From the NCBI RefSeq assembly GCF_000321225.1, contig NW_004451665.1, positions 143,922 to 207,921 on the forward strand: a stretch of DNA of 64,000 bases, in the 5' to 3' direction. A model generated the notes under the pieces. The model ran no database searches, was not told where the DNA came from, and worked only from the letters and a program-made list of their open reading frames with translations. Positions 60,101 to 62,141 of the stretch are shown here, in pieces (within the stretch, counting starts at the first letter, position 1; every line of letters starts with the position of its first letter). The position numbers and the translations under genes are program-made. This stretch comes from Odobenus rosmarus divergens (lineage: Eukaryota; Chordata; Mammalia; Carnivora; Odobenidae).

Positions 60101-62141
60101 TACAAGCTGGGTTGAGGGAGGGGAGTGCATTAGAAACAATCTAGCATTTTCCTCCAACAGGATTGAGTTGCAAAGCTCAAAGCTAGAAGGATATCCAAAG
60201 CCCCGGGGCCATGTTTGCCTGAGTCCTGACCTAACTGCATTGTGTTGCATCTAGAGATTTGCGAAGAGGACCCAGACCAGAATGAAGCCATCCCCAGCTT
60301 TGGTGTGCCTGGTATCTGGCTATAAATTCTCCTACAAGCCAAAAAGAAGTTTCCCTGCCCTGCTTTTTGCATGACTGGCTTCAGTTTAACGAACCCTTAG
60401 AGCCAGTTTTGTAGGCACACACCTTTACACAAAGGGGTGTTACTGAACTTTTAGCTGCATCAGCCAATTACATGACCCACTGTATCTTGAAATGTGGTCC
60501 AAGGCCCCTAAGCATCAGAATCCCCAGGATGTGTGTTACCAAGTCAGAGCCCCAGGCCCCTCTGCAGATCCACTCAGTCAGGACTCTAGAAGTAAAACCT
60601 GGAGTTGACAACTTAAATGAGCTTTTTTGCCTCTCAGATAATCAATCCCATTTACACTAAGCTTGAGAGCCAATATGGTACCTAAGGAAAACCCTGAGTG
60701 CAAGGGCTGTGCCTTGTTCATAATTGTACCTACAGAATGTAGCAGAATGCCTGGAATATGGTAGGAGCTCATTAATTGCTAATTAGCCAATAACTTATTT
60801 TTGAGGGACTCTGGCCCCCATTTGCGAGGGTAAGTCCTCAACAATGTAGCAAACAGTTATTGAGCATTCTCTCCATCGGAAGCACTATCCTAGGAACTTG
60901 AACATACTCGGTCCCACTGCACCCCACAGGCCTATGGAGTAGATCCATGCATTCCCTTTTTACAATTCACTCTGAGGTCCTCAGATCCTCTCGATTCCCA
61001 GGGCTCCTGAGGAGAAGAAAGACTGGGTACCCTGATTCAGCTTTTCCTCTAAAGCACTTGGACTCTCCCACCTACAATGGGGACTCATCCCTCACGGGAT
61101 GGGACCTGAGGTGTCAGGGCCCTTTACCTTCACGCAACCCCTGGAGCAACATTTTGCCACAAAGGCCCCTGGGAACCACTAGTCAGGGGCCCCGGTAATT
61201 CTCTGCCTTTGGAGAAAACAGTCCTAACATCTGTGCAGGGCTTTTAGTTCCGTTTACTCAATGAAACTCAACTCTCTCTCTTTTTTTTTTTTAAACTACA
61301 CTCTGCCATCGGTGTACGTAAAAGAGTTTACTTGCTAACTCAACAAAAGAGGGAATCTCTTCCTCCCCTGGAGGCTCACTGCTCCCTGGTGGAGAGAATG
61401 CCGTTGGCTTTCCCACACGGCTCTTCAGCTTTCCTCGGCTCTCAACACCGCATCTGCTTGGCCTCTCAAGAGCATCACGAGCCAAAGGAAAGGCCACGGA
61501 GGTTCTCGGAGGGAAAACGGAGTTCTTTCAGGAAGATGTGCATTCCGAACAGGACAGACAGGAAGAGGGACGTGAGGGGCTCGTGAGCAGCTGCAGGAGA
61601 CCACACACACGCACGGGAGGCATGCACTCTGGGGGAAGCAAACGGGGTCCAGTGACCATACGAGCAGAGTGGCAGCGGACACGTCCCTCACGACTTAGTA
61701 CTTCAGTGAGAAAGGGGTTTTTCACTGCCAGGAGCAGACATTCAGGAAAGCTGTGAGGAGGGGATTCCAGAAGCTTACGGTACTTGAAACAGCTCCCGTG
61801 AGGTCAGGCTCCGAGGCTCTGCGGAGGCCCTCTGGGACCGGAGGGACCAGCGGAGGAGGTGGTGAGAAGGATGGTGGTGTCTGGCTAACGGGGGGATGGG
61901 GGCCAGGAGCGCTGGCTGGCTGGCTGTGGTGGGACCGCCTCTGCAGACGAGGGGGAATGAAATCATCTAGAGTCGGGAAGGTCAGAGGTGAGCCGGCAGG
62001 GGCGGTGGCCGGGCCTGGGGGGCCAAGAAGCCCCAGAGATGCTGGAGGTCTGGCTGTGCCTTCTTGCCCTCTGTCGGTATTAACCAGGTAGAGAGGGACA
62101 ACTATTATCTCAGGCTGGGCTGAACTGGAGAAAGTGGCATC
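2980..62141 (-). CDS. SORBS1: SORBS1 (CAP/ponsin), internal part of the coding region, 17 exons plus one large cassette exon
   Basis: SORBS1 is an adaptor of the SoHo/SH3 (vinexin-ponsin-ArgBP2) family. By family knowledge its SoHo domain binds flotillin at lipid rafts, and its SH3 domains bind vinculin, Cbl and other partners at focal adhesions, costameres and insulin-signalling sites. Seen here: exons coding for [134 protein letters not shown] and [17 protein letters not shown], in the known protein order. The spliced constitutive exons total 1935 nt, enter in phase 0, leave in phase 0 and have no internal stop. The N-terminal exons lie above 64000 and the SH3 exons below 1, so the gene is cut at both ends. 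SORBS2 and SORBS3 are less likely because the linker sequence is specific to SORBS1. Confidence 0.97.
3148..6266 (-). other. SORBS1: SORBS1 intron, 3.1 kb
   Basis: Contains one MIR remnant (about 4425-4600). Otherwise unique sequence without recognisable repeats or exons. Confidence 0.65.
4425..4600 (+). repeat. MIR SINE remnant
   Basis: Contains the MIR core phrases CTTGCTGTGTGACCTCGGGC and AAGTCACTACC. Confidence 0.75.
6267..6352 (-). CDS. SORBS1: SORBS1 exon, [20 protein letters not shown]
   Basis: This exon has 86 nt, phase 1 in and phase 0 out. The acceptor is TGTTTTGAAG and the donor AGAG/GTAAAT. It codes for [20 protein letters not shown], then IRRRHDDKE. The end is the start of a charged, probably helical segment continued in the next exon ([20 protein letters not shown]). 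Confidence 0.97.
6353..7012 (-). other. SORBS1: SORBS1 intron, 660 bp, after the large cassette exon
   Basis: Contains a C-rich run near 6509-6524 and a short (CA)n stretch near 6659-6672. No SINE, MIR or exon recognised. Confidence 0.7.
7013..8488 (-). CDS. SORBS1: SORBS1 large cassette exon, 492 codons, homologous to the SORBS2 neuronal exon
   Basis: The exon has 1476 nt, phase 1 in and out, with no stop. The acceptor is ATGCTTTCCAG and the donor CTCGGAG/GTGGCA, a weak donor. It starts [20 protein letters not shown] and ends [10 protein letters not shown]. Blocks matching the large nArgBP2 exon of SORBS2 occur in the same order: [57 protein letters not shown] and [12 protein letters not shown]. 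The product is serine-rich and basic, probably disordered, with no named domain. It contains RSRSMP, a mode-1 14-3-3-type motif. Skipping it restores the usual [11 protein letters not shown] junction, so it is an alternative insert between the linker and the SH3 region. By analogy with SORBS2 it may be neuronal, which is inference. The frame stays open past the donor to about 6864, so the exact 3' end rests on phase. Confidence 0.9.
8489..9015 (-). other. SORBS1: SORBS1 intron, 527 bp, before the large cassette exon
   Basis: Contains a long T-run on the plus strand at about 8590-8614 (A-run in the transcript). I see no SINE body attached to it and no exon. Confidence 0.7.
9016..9188 (-). CDS. 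SORBS1: SORBS1 exon, [19 protein letters not shown]
   Basis: This exon has 173 nt, phase 2 in and phase 1 out. The acceptor is TGTCTTTAG and the donor AAAG/GTAACT. It codes for [20 protein letters not shown], then [20 protein letters not shown] and [18 protein letters not shown]. The [20 protein letters not shown] block is highly conserved across the SORBS family. The last base joins either the large cassette exon (giving V) or the 6267-6352 exon (giving D). Confidence 0.98.
9472..9510 (+). other. G-quadruplex-prone G-run
   Basis: Six G-runs of three to five bases separated by one to five bases (GGGGAGGG, GGGAGGGGGTGGGGAGGGG, TGGGTGG) on the plus strand. In the SORBS1 transcript this is C-rich, so any quadruplex would form on the DNA template strand. 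Confidence 0.6.
10410..10570 (+). repeat. MIR SINE remnant
   Basis: Matches the MIR order: ATCCTCACAAACAACCCTAC, TATCCCCATTTTTAGACGAG, then GGCAGAGCCGGAACTTGAGC. Confidence 0.85.
11150..11225 (+). repeat. L2 3'-end remnant
   Basis: Ends CAATAAATATTTGTTGAATG, the typical L2 3' terminus. Confidence 0.6.
12950..13490 (+). repeat. L2 LINE fragment
   Basis: C/T-rich L2 sequence: CATTCAACTGCCTTCTAGAC, ACCTCCACCTGGGTATTCCT, CATCTTAAACTCCACATGCC, then CAAATATTTACTGAGCACCT. Confidence 0.75.
13700..13835 (+). repeat. L2 3'-end remnant
   Basis: GAGCCCCTTGAGGGCAGGCG, TGCCTAGCGCCTAGCACTGC and AATAAATATTAGTAGAATAA, in L2 3'-end order. Confidence 0.8.
13983..14000 (-). promoter_or_regulatory. CTCF-like motif
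   Basis: On the minus strand it reads TGGCCAGCAAGTGGCGCT, close to the CTCF core CCASYAGRKGGCRS (one departure). Function is inferred from the motif alone. Confidence 0.45.
14555..14620 (+). repeat. L2 fragment
   Basis: CATTCATTTATTCAGCAAAC followed by ATTTGCTGTGCACTTCCCTG. Confidence 0.5.
15080..15270 (+). repeat. MIR SINE remnant
   Basis: CCTCACCTATAAAATGGGGA then GGCCTGGCACATAGTAAACG, the MIR 3' half. Confidence 0.8.
15833..16006 (-). mobile_element. Carnivore SINE (SINEC)
   Basis: Reverse-oriented copy with TTATTTATTTATTTGTCAGA and head GAGCCACCCTGGCGCCCCC. Target-site duplication GGAGCTGTGGCCTT at 15819-15832 and 16007-16020. Same sense as SORBS1. Confidence 0.95.
16461..16654 (+). 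mobile_element. Carnivore SINE (SINEC)
   Basis: GGGGGCGCCTGGGTGGCTCA head, AAATAAATAAATAACATCTT tail and A-run. Near-exact target-site duplication GACTTTTCCAATTT / GATTTTTCCAATTT. Antisense to SORBS1. Confidence 0.95.
17794..17843 (-). CDS. SORBS1: SORBS1 exon, [16 protein letters not shown]
   Basis: This exon has 50 nt, phase 0 in and phase 2 out. The acceptor is CATTTACAG and the donor GGATA/GTAAGT. It codes for [16 protein letters not shown] plus the first two bases of a tyrosine codon, completed by the next exon to give PGYIYSSNFH. It is too short to stand out as an open frame but fits in sequence, splice sites and phase. Confidence 0.95.
17844..21837 (-). other. SORBS1: SORBS1 intron, 4.0 kb
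   Basis: Mostly occupied by a long old L2 element (about 18940-20330). A polypurine tract lies at 18620-18720. Stretch 17844-18620 shows nothing identifiable. Stretch 20330-21837 may include further decayed repeats that I could not assign. Confidence 0.6.
18940..20330 (+). repeat. Long L2 LINE fragment
   Basis: C/T-rich sequence in L2 order, including CAACTGACTTTGTAGGCCCC, CCATGCCTGGACCACCACAC, TAGCCTCCCTGCCCTCTGCA and GAGAAGTCTTCCCTAC. It explains several spurious open frames. Boundaries are approximate. Confidence 0.7.
21838..21939 (-). CDS. SORBS1: SORBS1 exon, [18 protein letters not shown]
   Basis: This exon has 102 nt (34 codons), phase 0 in and out. The acceptor is CTTGAACCAG, with a weak pyrimidine tract, and the donor CCCAG/GTATTT. 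It codes for [20 protein letters not shown], then [14 protein letters not shown]. Several positions differ from the human protein I remember, so this exon evolves faster than its neighbours. Skippable in frame. Confidence 0.94.
21940..22507 (-). other. SORBS1: SORBS1 intron, 568 bp
   Basis: AT-rich, with an A-rich low-complexity tract at about 22385-22440. No repeat family or exon recognised. Confidence 0.7.
22508..22573 (-). CDS. SORBS1: SORBS1 exon, [22 protein letters not shown]
   Basis: This exon has 66 nt (22 codons), phase 0 in and out. The acceptor is TTCCCGTCAG and the donor AAAG/GTAATT. It codes for [20 protein letters not shown] then RK. The residues match human SORBS1 as I recall it. 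Skippable in frame. Confidence 0.97.
22918..22962 (+). repeat. Short L1-like 3' fragment
   Basis: T-run followed by AATTGAAGCATAGTTGACAT, a phrase typical of old L1 3' ends. Only about 45 bp. Confidence 0.4.
23674..23741. repeat. 34-bp direct tandem duplication (two units)
   Basis: Units 23674-23707 and 23708-23741 both run CTTAGTAATGAATCTGCAAT ... CCAAGGGA and differ at one base (T/C). Confidence 0.9.
24820..25032 (+). repeat. Left arm of a 213-bp inverted repeat
   Basis: Starts CTACCAGGCTGTTCACAGAG and ends AGAAATGTGTGGATT. Its reverse complement lies at 25704-25916 with 10 mismatches and no gaps in 213 bp (95.3%). Sequence outside both arms does not match. I do not recognise it as a known repeat family. 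Confidence 0.95.
25422..25437 (+). promoter_or_regulatory. CTCF-like motif in the inverted-repeat spacer
   Basis: TCACTAGGTGGCGCTG matches the CTCF core with one departure. It lies in the 671-bp spacer between the two arms. Function inferred from motif only. Confidence 0.45.
25704..25916 (-). repeat. Right arm of the 213-bp inverted repeat
   Basis: Starts AATCCACACATTTCTAGCCA and ends CAGCCTGGTAG. The outermost 37 bp next to the spacer are identical to the left arm. Differences cluster in one short stretch (four within ten bases near 25801-25811). Confidence 0.95.
26639..26722 (-). CDS. SORBS1: SORBS1 exon, [20 protein letters not shown]
   Basis: This exon has 84 nt (28 codons), phase 0 in and out. 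The acceptor is CCCTATAG and the donor CCG/GTAAGT. It codes for [20 protein letters not shown], then SELEFGKP. It is the first of three consecutive phase-0 exons and can be skipped in frame. It is a linker segment with acidic and aromatic residues and no named domain. Confidence 0.97.
27781..27794. promoter_or_regulatory. Perfect 14-bp palindrome with a full CRE
   Basis: TCATGACGTCATGA is a perfect palindrome centred on TGACGTCA, the CREB/ATF consensus. It lies in non-repeat intron sequence. Activity is inferred. Confidence 0.45.
29090..29370 (+). repeat. MIR SINE remnant with internal insertion
   Basis: GCACTTGGTCCTCTCATCCA, TTTTATAGGTGAAAACACTG, AGGCTCTGAAAAGTTAAAGG and AGTATTCGAACTCAGATCTT, in MIR order. 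A short ACTCAGTACT-type repeated stretch lies inside. Confidence 0.8.
29560..29660 (+). repeat. L2 3'-end remnant
   Basis: GGGCTTGGCACATAAAAGTG then ATCTATCTGTTGAATTGAG. Confidence 0.6.
31630..31744 (-). CDS. SORBS1: SORBS1 exon, [21 protein letters not shown]
   Basis: This exon has 115 nt, phase 2 in and phase 0 out. The acceptor is TTTCTCCAG and the donor ATG/GTAATG. It codes for [20 protein letters not shown], then [19 protein letters not shown]. The WxPPDxKVDTRK(Y/F)R block is shared with SORBS2. YDYQPGKSS resembles the later WDYTPGD block. It belongs to the linker between the SoHo domain and the SH3 domains. Confidence 0.97.
32085..32300 (+). repeat. MIR SINE remnant
   Basis: TTTCCTCATCTGAAAAATGG, GGATTAAATGAGACAGTGCA and AAGCACTGAATAAATG. 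Confidence 0.85.
32490..32605 (+). repeat. L2 3'-end remnant
   Basis: CTCTTGAAGGCAGGGACAGT and CAGATGCTTGATGAATGCAC. Confidence 0.75.
33014..33214 (+). mobile_element. Carnivore SINE (SINEC), older diverged copy
   Basis: GGGGTACCTGGGTGGGTCAG head and CAAATAAATAAAGTCTTT tail. Target-site duplication TAAGTGTGGCTT at 33001-33012 and 33215-33226. Confidence 0.92.
33340..33770 (+). repeat. MIR SINE remnant, split by a SINEC insertion
   Basis: The MIR start (TATAGCTAACGTTCACTAGG) is duplicated on both sides of the SINE at 33359-33566. The MIR then continues with ATTATCTCGTTTTATCCTCG and TCCCCATTTAACAGACGAGG to about 33770. Confidence 0.85.
33359..33566 (+). mobile_element. Carnivore SINE (SINEC)
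   Basis: GGGGCGCCTGGGTGGCTCAG head and GTCAAATAAATAAATAAAAT tail. Target-site duplication TATAGCCAACATT / TATAGCTAACGTT. It ends 283 bp from the exon at 33850. Antisense to SORBS1. Confidence 0.95.
33850..33979 (-). CDS. SORBS1: SORBS1 exon, [19 protein letters not shown]
   Basis: This exon has 130 nt, phase 1 in and phase 2 out. The acceptor is TTCTCCAG and the donor AAAG/GTAAGT. It is separated from the previous exon by an intron of only 125 bp. It codes for [20 protein letters not shown], then [20 protein letters not shown] and [23 protein letters not shown] carries basic-serine sites typical of kinase or 14-3-3 targets, by inference. No globular domain. Confidence 0.97.
34105..34152 (-). 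CDS. SORBS1: SORBS1 exon, [12 protein letters not shown]
   Basis: This exon has 48 nt, phase 1 in and out. The acceptor is TTGTTCACTAG and the donor GACA/GTAAGT. It codes for [16 protein letters not shown] and the first base of the next codon. DLYSPRYSF is a diverged third copy of the NPYxPTYxFP pattern. It is a symmetric cassette type. Confidence 0.96.
35438..35600 (-). mobile_element. Carnivore SINE (SINEC)
   Basis: TTTTTAAAATATTTTATTAT tail complement and GACTGAGCCACCCAGATGCC head. Imperfect target-site duplication CTTCTCTGGCAGCCC / CTTCTGGCGGCCC. Confidence 0.92.
36420..36615 (+). mobile_element. Carnivore SINE (SINEC)
   Basis: GGGGCGCCTGGGTGGCTCAG head and ATCAAATAAATAAAATCTTA tail. 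Target-site duplication ATAAAGCTAATTCTT / ATAAAGCTACTTCTT. Confidence 0.95.
36935..37135 (+). repeat. MIR SINE remnant
   Basis: ACATCATCTCAGTCAATCCT, CTCACAGATAAGAAAAGGAG, GCCCAGGGAAGTTAAGAGAA and CCTCACAGTGAGGAAAGGAC. Confidence 0.85.
37370..37577 (-). mobile_element. Carnivore SINE (SINEC), nested in the tail of a neighbour
   Basis: TTTTAAAGATTTTATTTATT tail complement and GAGCCACCCCGGTGCCCCCC head. It abuts the poly-T of the next copy directly. Confidence 0.93.
37578..37777 (-). mobile_element. Carnivore SINE (SINEC), host of the nested copy
   Basis: Poly-T followed by AAAAATCAAACTTATTTATT and head GAGCCACCCAGGCGCCCCCC. The direct repeat AAGCAAGTT flanks the pair as a whole. Confidence 0.93.
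39148..39330 (-). promoter_or_regulatory. GC box followed by consensus 5' splice sites (candidate internal promoter/first exon)
   Basis: On the minus strand GGGAGGCGGGGCCCGG (39311-39326) is an Sp1-type GC box. About 150 bp downstream come CTGGAG/GTGAGG (boundary 39163) and ACG/GTGAGT (boundary 39154). The stretch is GC-rich within an AT-rich intron. No convincing start codon or known SORBS1 exon matches. Speculative. Confidence 0.25.
39614..39627 (+). promoter_or_regulatory. CTCF-like motif
   Basis: CCAGAAGGTGGCAG matches 13 of 14 positions of the CTCF core. Motif-only evidence. Confidence 0.35.
40009..40125. mobile_element. MER5-type hAT remnant
   Basis: Starts CAGTGGTTCTCAGTCCTGGC and continues AAATCACTTGGGGATG, typical of the MER5 5' end. 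The 3' end is eroded. Confidence 0.7.
40190..40430 (+). repeat. MIR SINE remnant
   Basis: AAAACCTGGTTCTGCTACTT, ACTGTGTGATCTTGCACAAA and AGTAAGGGCTCAATAAATGG, in MIR order. Confidence 0.88.
42076..42130. promoter_or_regulatory. CRE-like cluster with a duplicated GTGGCAGCTG
   Basis: ATGACGTC on the minus strand (42077-42084) and TGATGACGTGGC on the plus strand (about 42114-42125, also a UPRE/ATF6-type TGACGTGG). Two copies of GTGGCAGCTG lie at 42106-42115 and 42121-42130. Motif evidence only. Confidence 0.35.
42690..42765 (+). repeat. L2 3'-end remnant
   Basis: GTAAGAGTTTGATGAATGAG after a GAGGCAATCA phrase, similar to an L2 3' terminus. Confidence 0.5.
43005..43140 (+). repeat. L2 3'-end remnant
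   Basis: GGATATATCTTATTCACGGT, CCAAGGACAATGCATGGTAC and GCTCAGTACTAATCGAATAA, in L2 3'-end order but diverged. Confidence 0.6.
43938..44000 (-). CDS. SORBS1: SORBS1 exon, second NPYxPTYxFP unit
   Basis: This exon has 63 nt, phase 1 in and out. The acceptor is TCTGCTACAG and the donor GAAG/GTAATT. It codes for [20 protein letters not shown] plus [11 protein letters not shown] repeats the block of the upstream exon 323 bp away, which suggests duplication of an ancestral exon. It is a symmetric cassette type. Confidence 0.97.
44001..44323 (-). other. SORBS1: SORBS1 intron, 323 bp
   Basis: A short AT-rich intron between two homologous exons. No repeat seen. Confidence 0.8.
44324..44398 (-). CDS. 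SORBS1: SORBS1 exon, first NPYxPTYxFP unit
   Basis: This exon has 75 nt, phase 1 in and out. The acceptor is CTCTGCCTAG and the donor GAAG/GTACCA. It codes for [20 protein letters not shown] then QQNSE. The [10 protein letters not shown] block recurs in the next exon and, diverged, in the one after. Tyrosines in these blocks are possible phosphorylation or SH2-binding sites by inference. It can be skipped in frame. Confidence 0.97.
44399..46136 (-). other. SORBS1: SORBS1 intron, 1.7 kb
   Basis: Contains one MIR-like remnant near 45600-45770. The rest, including 44400-45590, shows no repeat, exon or signal that I can name. Confidence 0.6.
45600..45770 (+). repeat. MIR-like remnant
   Basis: TATGTGACTGGCCCAAAGTC, ACATGAGTGCTTAGGGGACT and AAATCCAGGTGAGACCAG, resembling the MIR 3' half. 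Confidence 0.6.
46137..46200 (-). CDS. SORBS1: SORBS1 exon, SoHo core [21 protein letters not shown]
   Basis: This exon has 64 nt, phase 0 in and phase 1 out. The acceptor is TTTTCTCTAG and the donor AGAG/GTACTG. It codes for the most conserved part of the SoHo domain, with [18 protein letters not shown] readable without a break. The same block is conserved in SORBS2 and SORBS3. The acceptor is only about 140 bp from an inverted pair of SINEs upstream in the transcript. Confidence 0.97.
46340..46514 (-). mobile_element. Carnivore SINE (SINEC)
   Basis: TTTTTTAAAGATTTTATTTA tail complement and CCCCCCAGGTGCC head. Target-site duplication TGGTGATCCCACATTTA / TGGTGATACATTTA. Same sense as SORBS1, about 140 bp from the acceptor at 46200. 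Confidence 0.93.
46578..46768 (+). mobile_element. Carnivore SINE (SINEC), inverted relative to its neighbour
   Basis: GGGGCGCCTGGGGTGCTCAG head and AAATAAAATAAAATCTTAAA tail. Target-site duplication AGCCAAACCAAG / AGCTAGACCAAG. Antisense to SORBS1. Confidence 0.93.
47095..47165 (+). repeat. MIR fragment
   Basis: TCCCATTTTACAGATGAGGA and CCCAAGGTCACAGATCTGGT. Confidence 0.8.
47195..47345 (+). repeat. MIR SINE remnant
   Basis: GATGGTTAGGGGTGTGGGTT, TTGGAGTCAGAGAGACTG and TTCTTCATCTATAAAATGGG, in MIR order. Confidence 0.85.
48254..48426 (-). CDS. SORBS1: SORBS1 exon, start of the SoHo domain
   Basis: This exon has 173 nt, phase 1 in and phase 0 out. The acceptor is CGCTTCCAG and the donor CGG/GTACGA. 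It codes for [20 protein letters not shown], then [20 protein letters not shown] and [18 protein letters not shown]. The last part, from about DDSRRVARS onward, opens the sorbin homology domain, which in this family binds flotillin and brings the Cbl complex to lipid rafts. The next exon continues the domain. The two exons together are 237 nt and phase-symmetric, so they could be removed as a unit. Confidence 0.97.
48560..48735. mobile_element. hAT (Charlie-like) non-autonomous element
   Basis: TTGGCAAACTACGGCCTGGC, CTGTTTTTGTAAAGTTTTAT, TGGGGCATAGCCACACCCAT, TCGTTTGTGTATTATTTATG and ATTTATCATCTAGCCCTTTC, a well-known mammalian DNA-transposon sequence. I am not certain of the subfamily name. 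Confidence 0.75.
49140..49375 (+). repeat. MIR SINE remnant with an internal A-run
   Basis: GTGCCAGGCACTGTGCTCAA, CATTATCTCAGTTCATCTAA, TAACCCTATGAGGAAGAAAC and AGGTCACACAGCTGCCATGT. An A-run lies at 49245-49265. Confidence 0.9.
51735..52085 (+). repeat. MIR remnant, interrupted
   Basis: AAAAACTAACATTTAGTGAG at the start and TCGCACATGAGGCAACTACG later, with non-matching sequence between. Confidence 0.5.
52590..52725 (+). repeat. L2 3'-end remnant
   Basis: GAGGGCAGCACAGCACCCAG and CAAAGTAGACACTCAATAAA. Confidence 0.65.
52740..52900 (+). repeat. MIR-like remnant
   Basis: CTACCAAGCACCTAGTGAGA and TTCCCATTTGGCAGAGAAGA, in MIR order. Confidence 0.55.
53098..53260. mobile_element. MER5-type hAT remnant
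   Basis: GTGGTCAGTACACAGACAGC, ATCAGCATCCCTGGGGACC, AATCTCTGGAGCTGTGGCC and AATCCGGGTTTTGGACCAGG. Confidence 0.75.
53712..53741 (-). CDS. SORBS1: SORBS1 microexon, [10 protein letters not shown]
   Basis: This 30-nt exon is phase 1 in and phase 1 out. The acceptor is TTATCACAG and the donor CCAG/GTAGGT. Joined to the last base of the previous exon it codes [10 protein letters not shown], with the final base starting the D of DPVSERR. It lies just before the SoHo domain. Because the exon is a multiple of three and symmetric in phase, it can be skipped without a frameshift. RLSSLP is a possible basophilic-kinase site by inference. Confidence 0.94.
54150..54330 (+). repeat. MIR SINE remnant
   Basis: ACACCAGACATTGTTTTAAG, TTTAAATCTTTGCAACAACC, then AGAACCTGAATCCCTGACTC. 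Confidence 0.75.
54690..54800 (+). repeat. MIR fragment
   Basis: CAGCTCTGCCAGCAACTTGG and TTAGTTTCCTCATCTGTCCA. Confidence 0.7.
55120..56039. other. Assembly gap (920 Ns)
   Basis: Every base from 55120 to 56039 is N. The left edge is a run of nine A's, which suggests that a poly-A tail or low-complexity repeat stopped the assembly. No reading frame or feature across it can be trusted. The known SORBS1 sequence needs no extra exon between the exons at 57925 and 53741. Confidence 0.99.
57925..58069 (-). CDS. SORBS1: SORBS1 exon, [16 protein letters not shown]
   Basis: This exon has 145 nt, phase 0 in and phase 1 out. The acceptor is ACTTTTCAG and the donor CGAG/GTAAGG, a strong match to consensus. 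It codes for [20 protein letters not shown], then [20 protein letters not shown] and IVLLQHNR plus the first base of the next codon. It is serine/threonine rich with no globular domain and links the proline-rich N-terminal part to the SoHo region. Because 145 is not a multiple of three, skipping it alone would break the frame. Confidence 0.96.
58985..59105 (+). repeat. L2 3'-end remnant
   Basis: CTGAACCTAGCACAACACCC and CAGGTGCTCGGTAAATAAAC. Confidence 0.65.
60480..60600. mobile_element. MER5-type hAT remnant
   Basis: AATGTGGTCCAAGGCCCCTA, GCATCAGAATCCCCAGGATG and AGAGCCCCAGGCCCCTCTGC. Confidence 0.6.
60690..60775 (+). repeat. L2 3'-end remnant
   Basis: GCAAGGGCTGTGCCTTGTTC and GAATATGGTAGGAGCTCATT. 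Confidence 0.65.
61779..62141 (-). CDS. SORBS1: SORBS1 exon, proline-rich segment with [11 protein letters not shown]
   Basis: This exon has 363 nt (121 codons), phase 0 in and phase 0 out. The acceptor is TTTCCTACAG and the donor ACC/GTAAGC. It codes for [20 protein letters not shown], then [53 protein letters not shown] and [15 protein letters not shown]. The runs [16 protein letters not shown] are typical SH3-ligand-like sequence, and RRASEPD is a basophilic-kinase-like site (RRxS) by inference. It lies N-terminal to the SoHo domain. The sequence matches the SORBS1 N-terminal region well and is GC-rich compared with its introns. Confidence 0.95.

Larger units (their letters stand above)
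58070..61778 (-). other. SORBS1: SORBS1 intron, 3.7 kb
   Basis: Contains a MER5-like hAT remnant near 60480-60600, L2 3' ends near 58985-59105 and 60690-60775, and a short (AC)n run at 59461-59475. No carnivore SINE and no further exon is visible. The open frames around 61291-61725 on both strands do not match SORBS1 and lack a convincing splice context. Confidence 0.7.

Noticed and set aside
61291..61725. Open frames on both strands near 61.3-61.7 kb
   Set aside because: No match to SORBS1 and no acceptor/donor pair with consistent phase.
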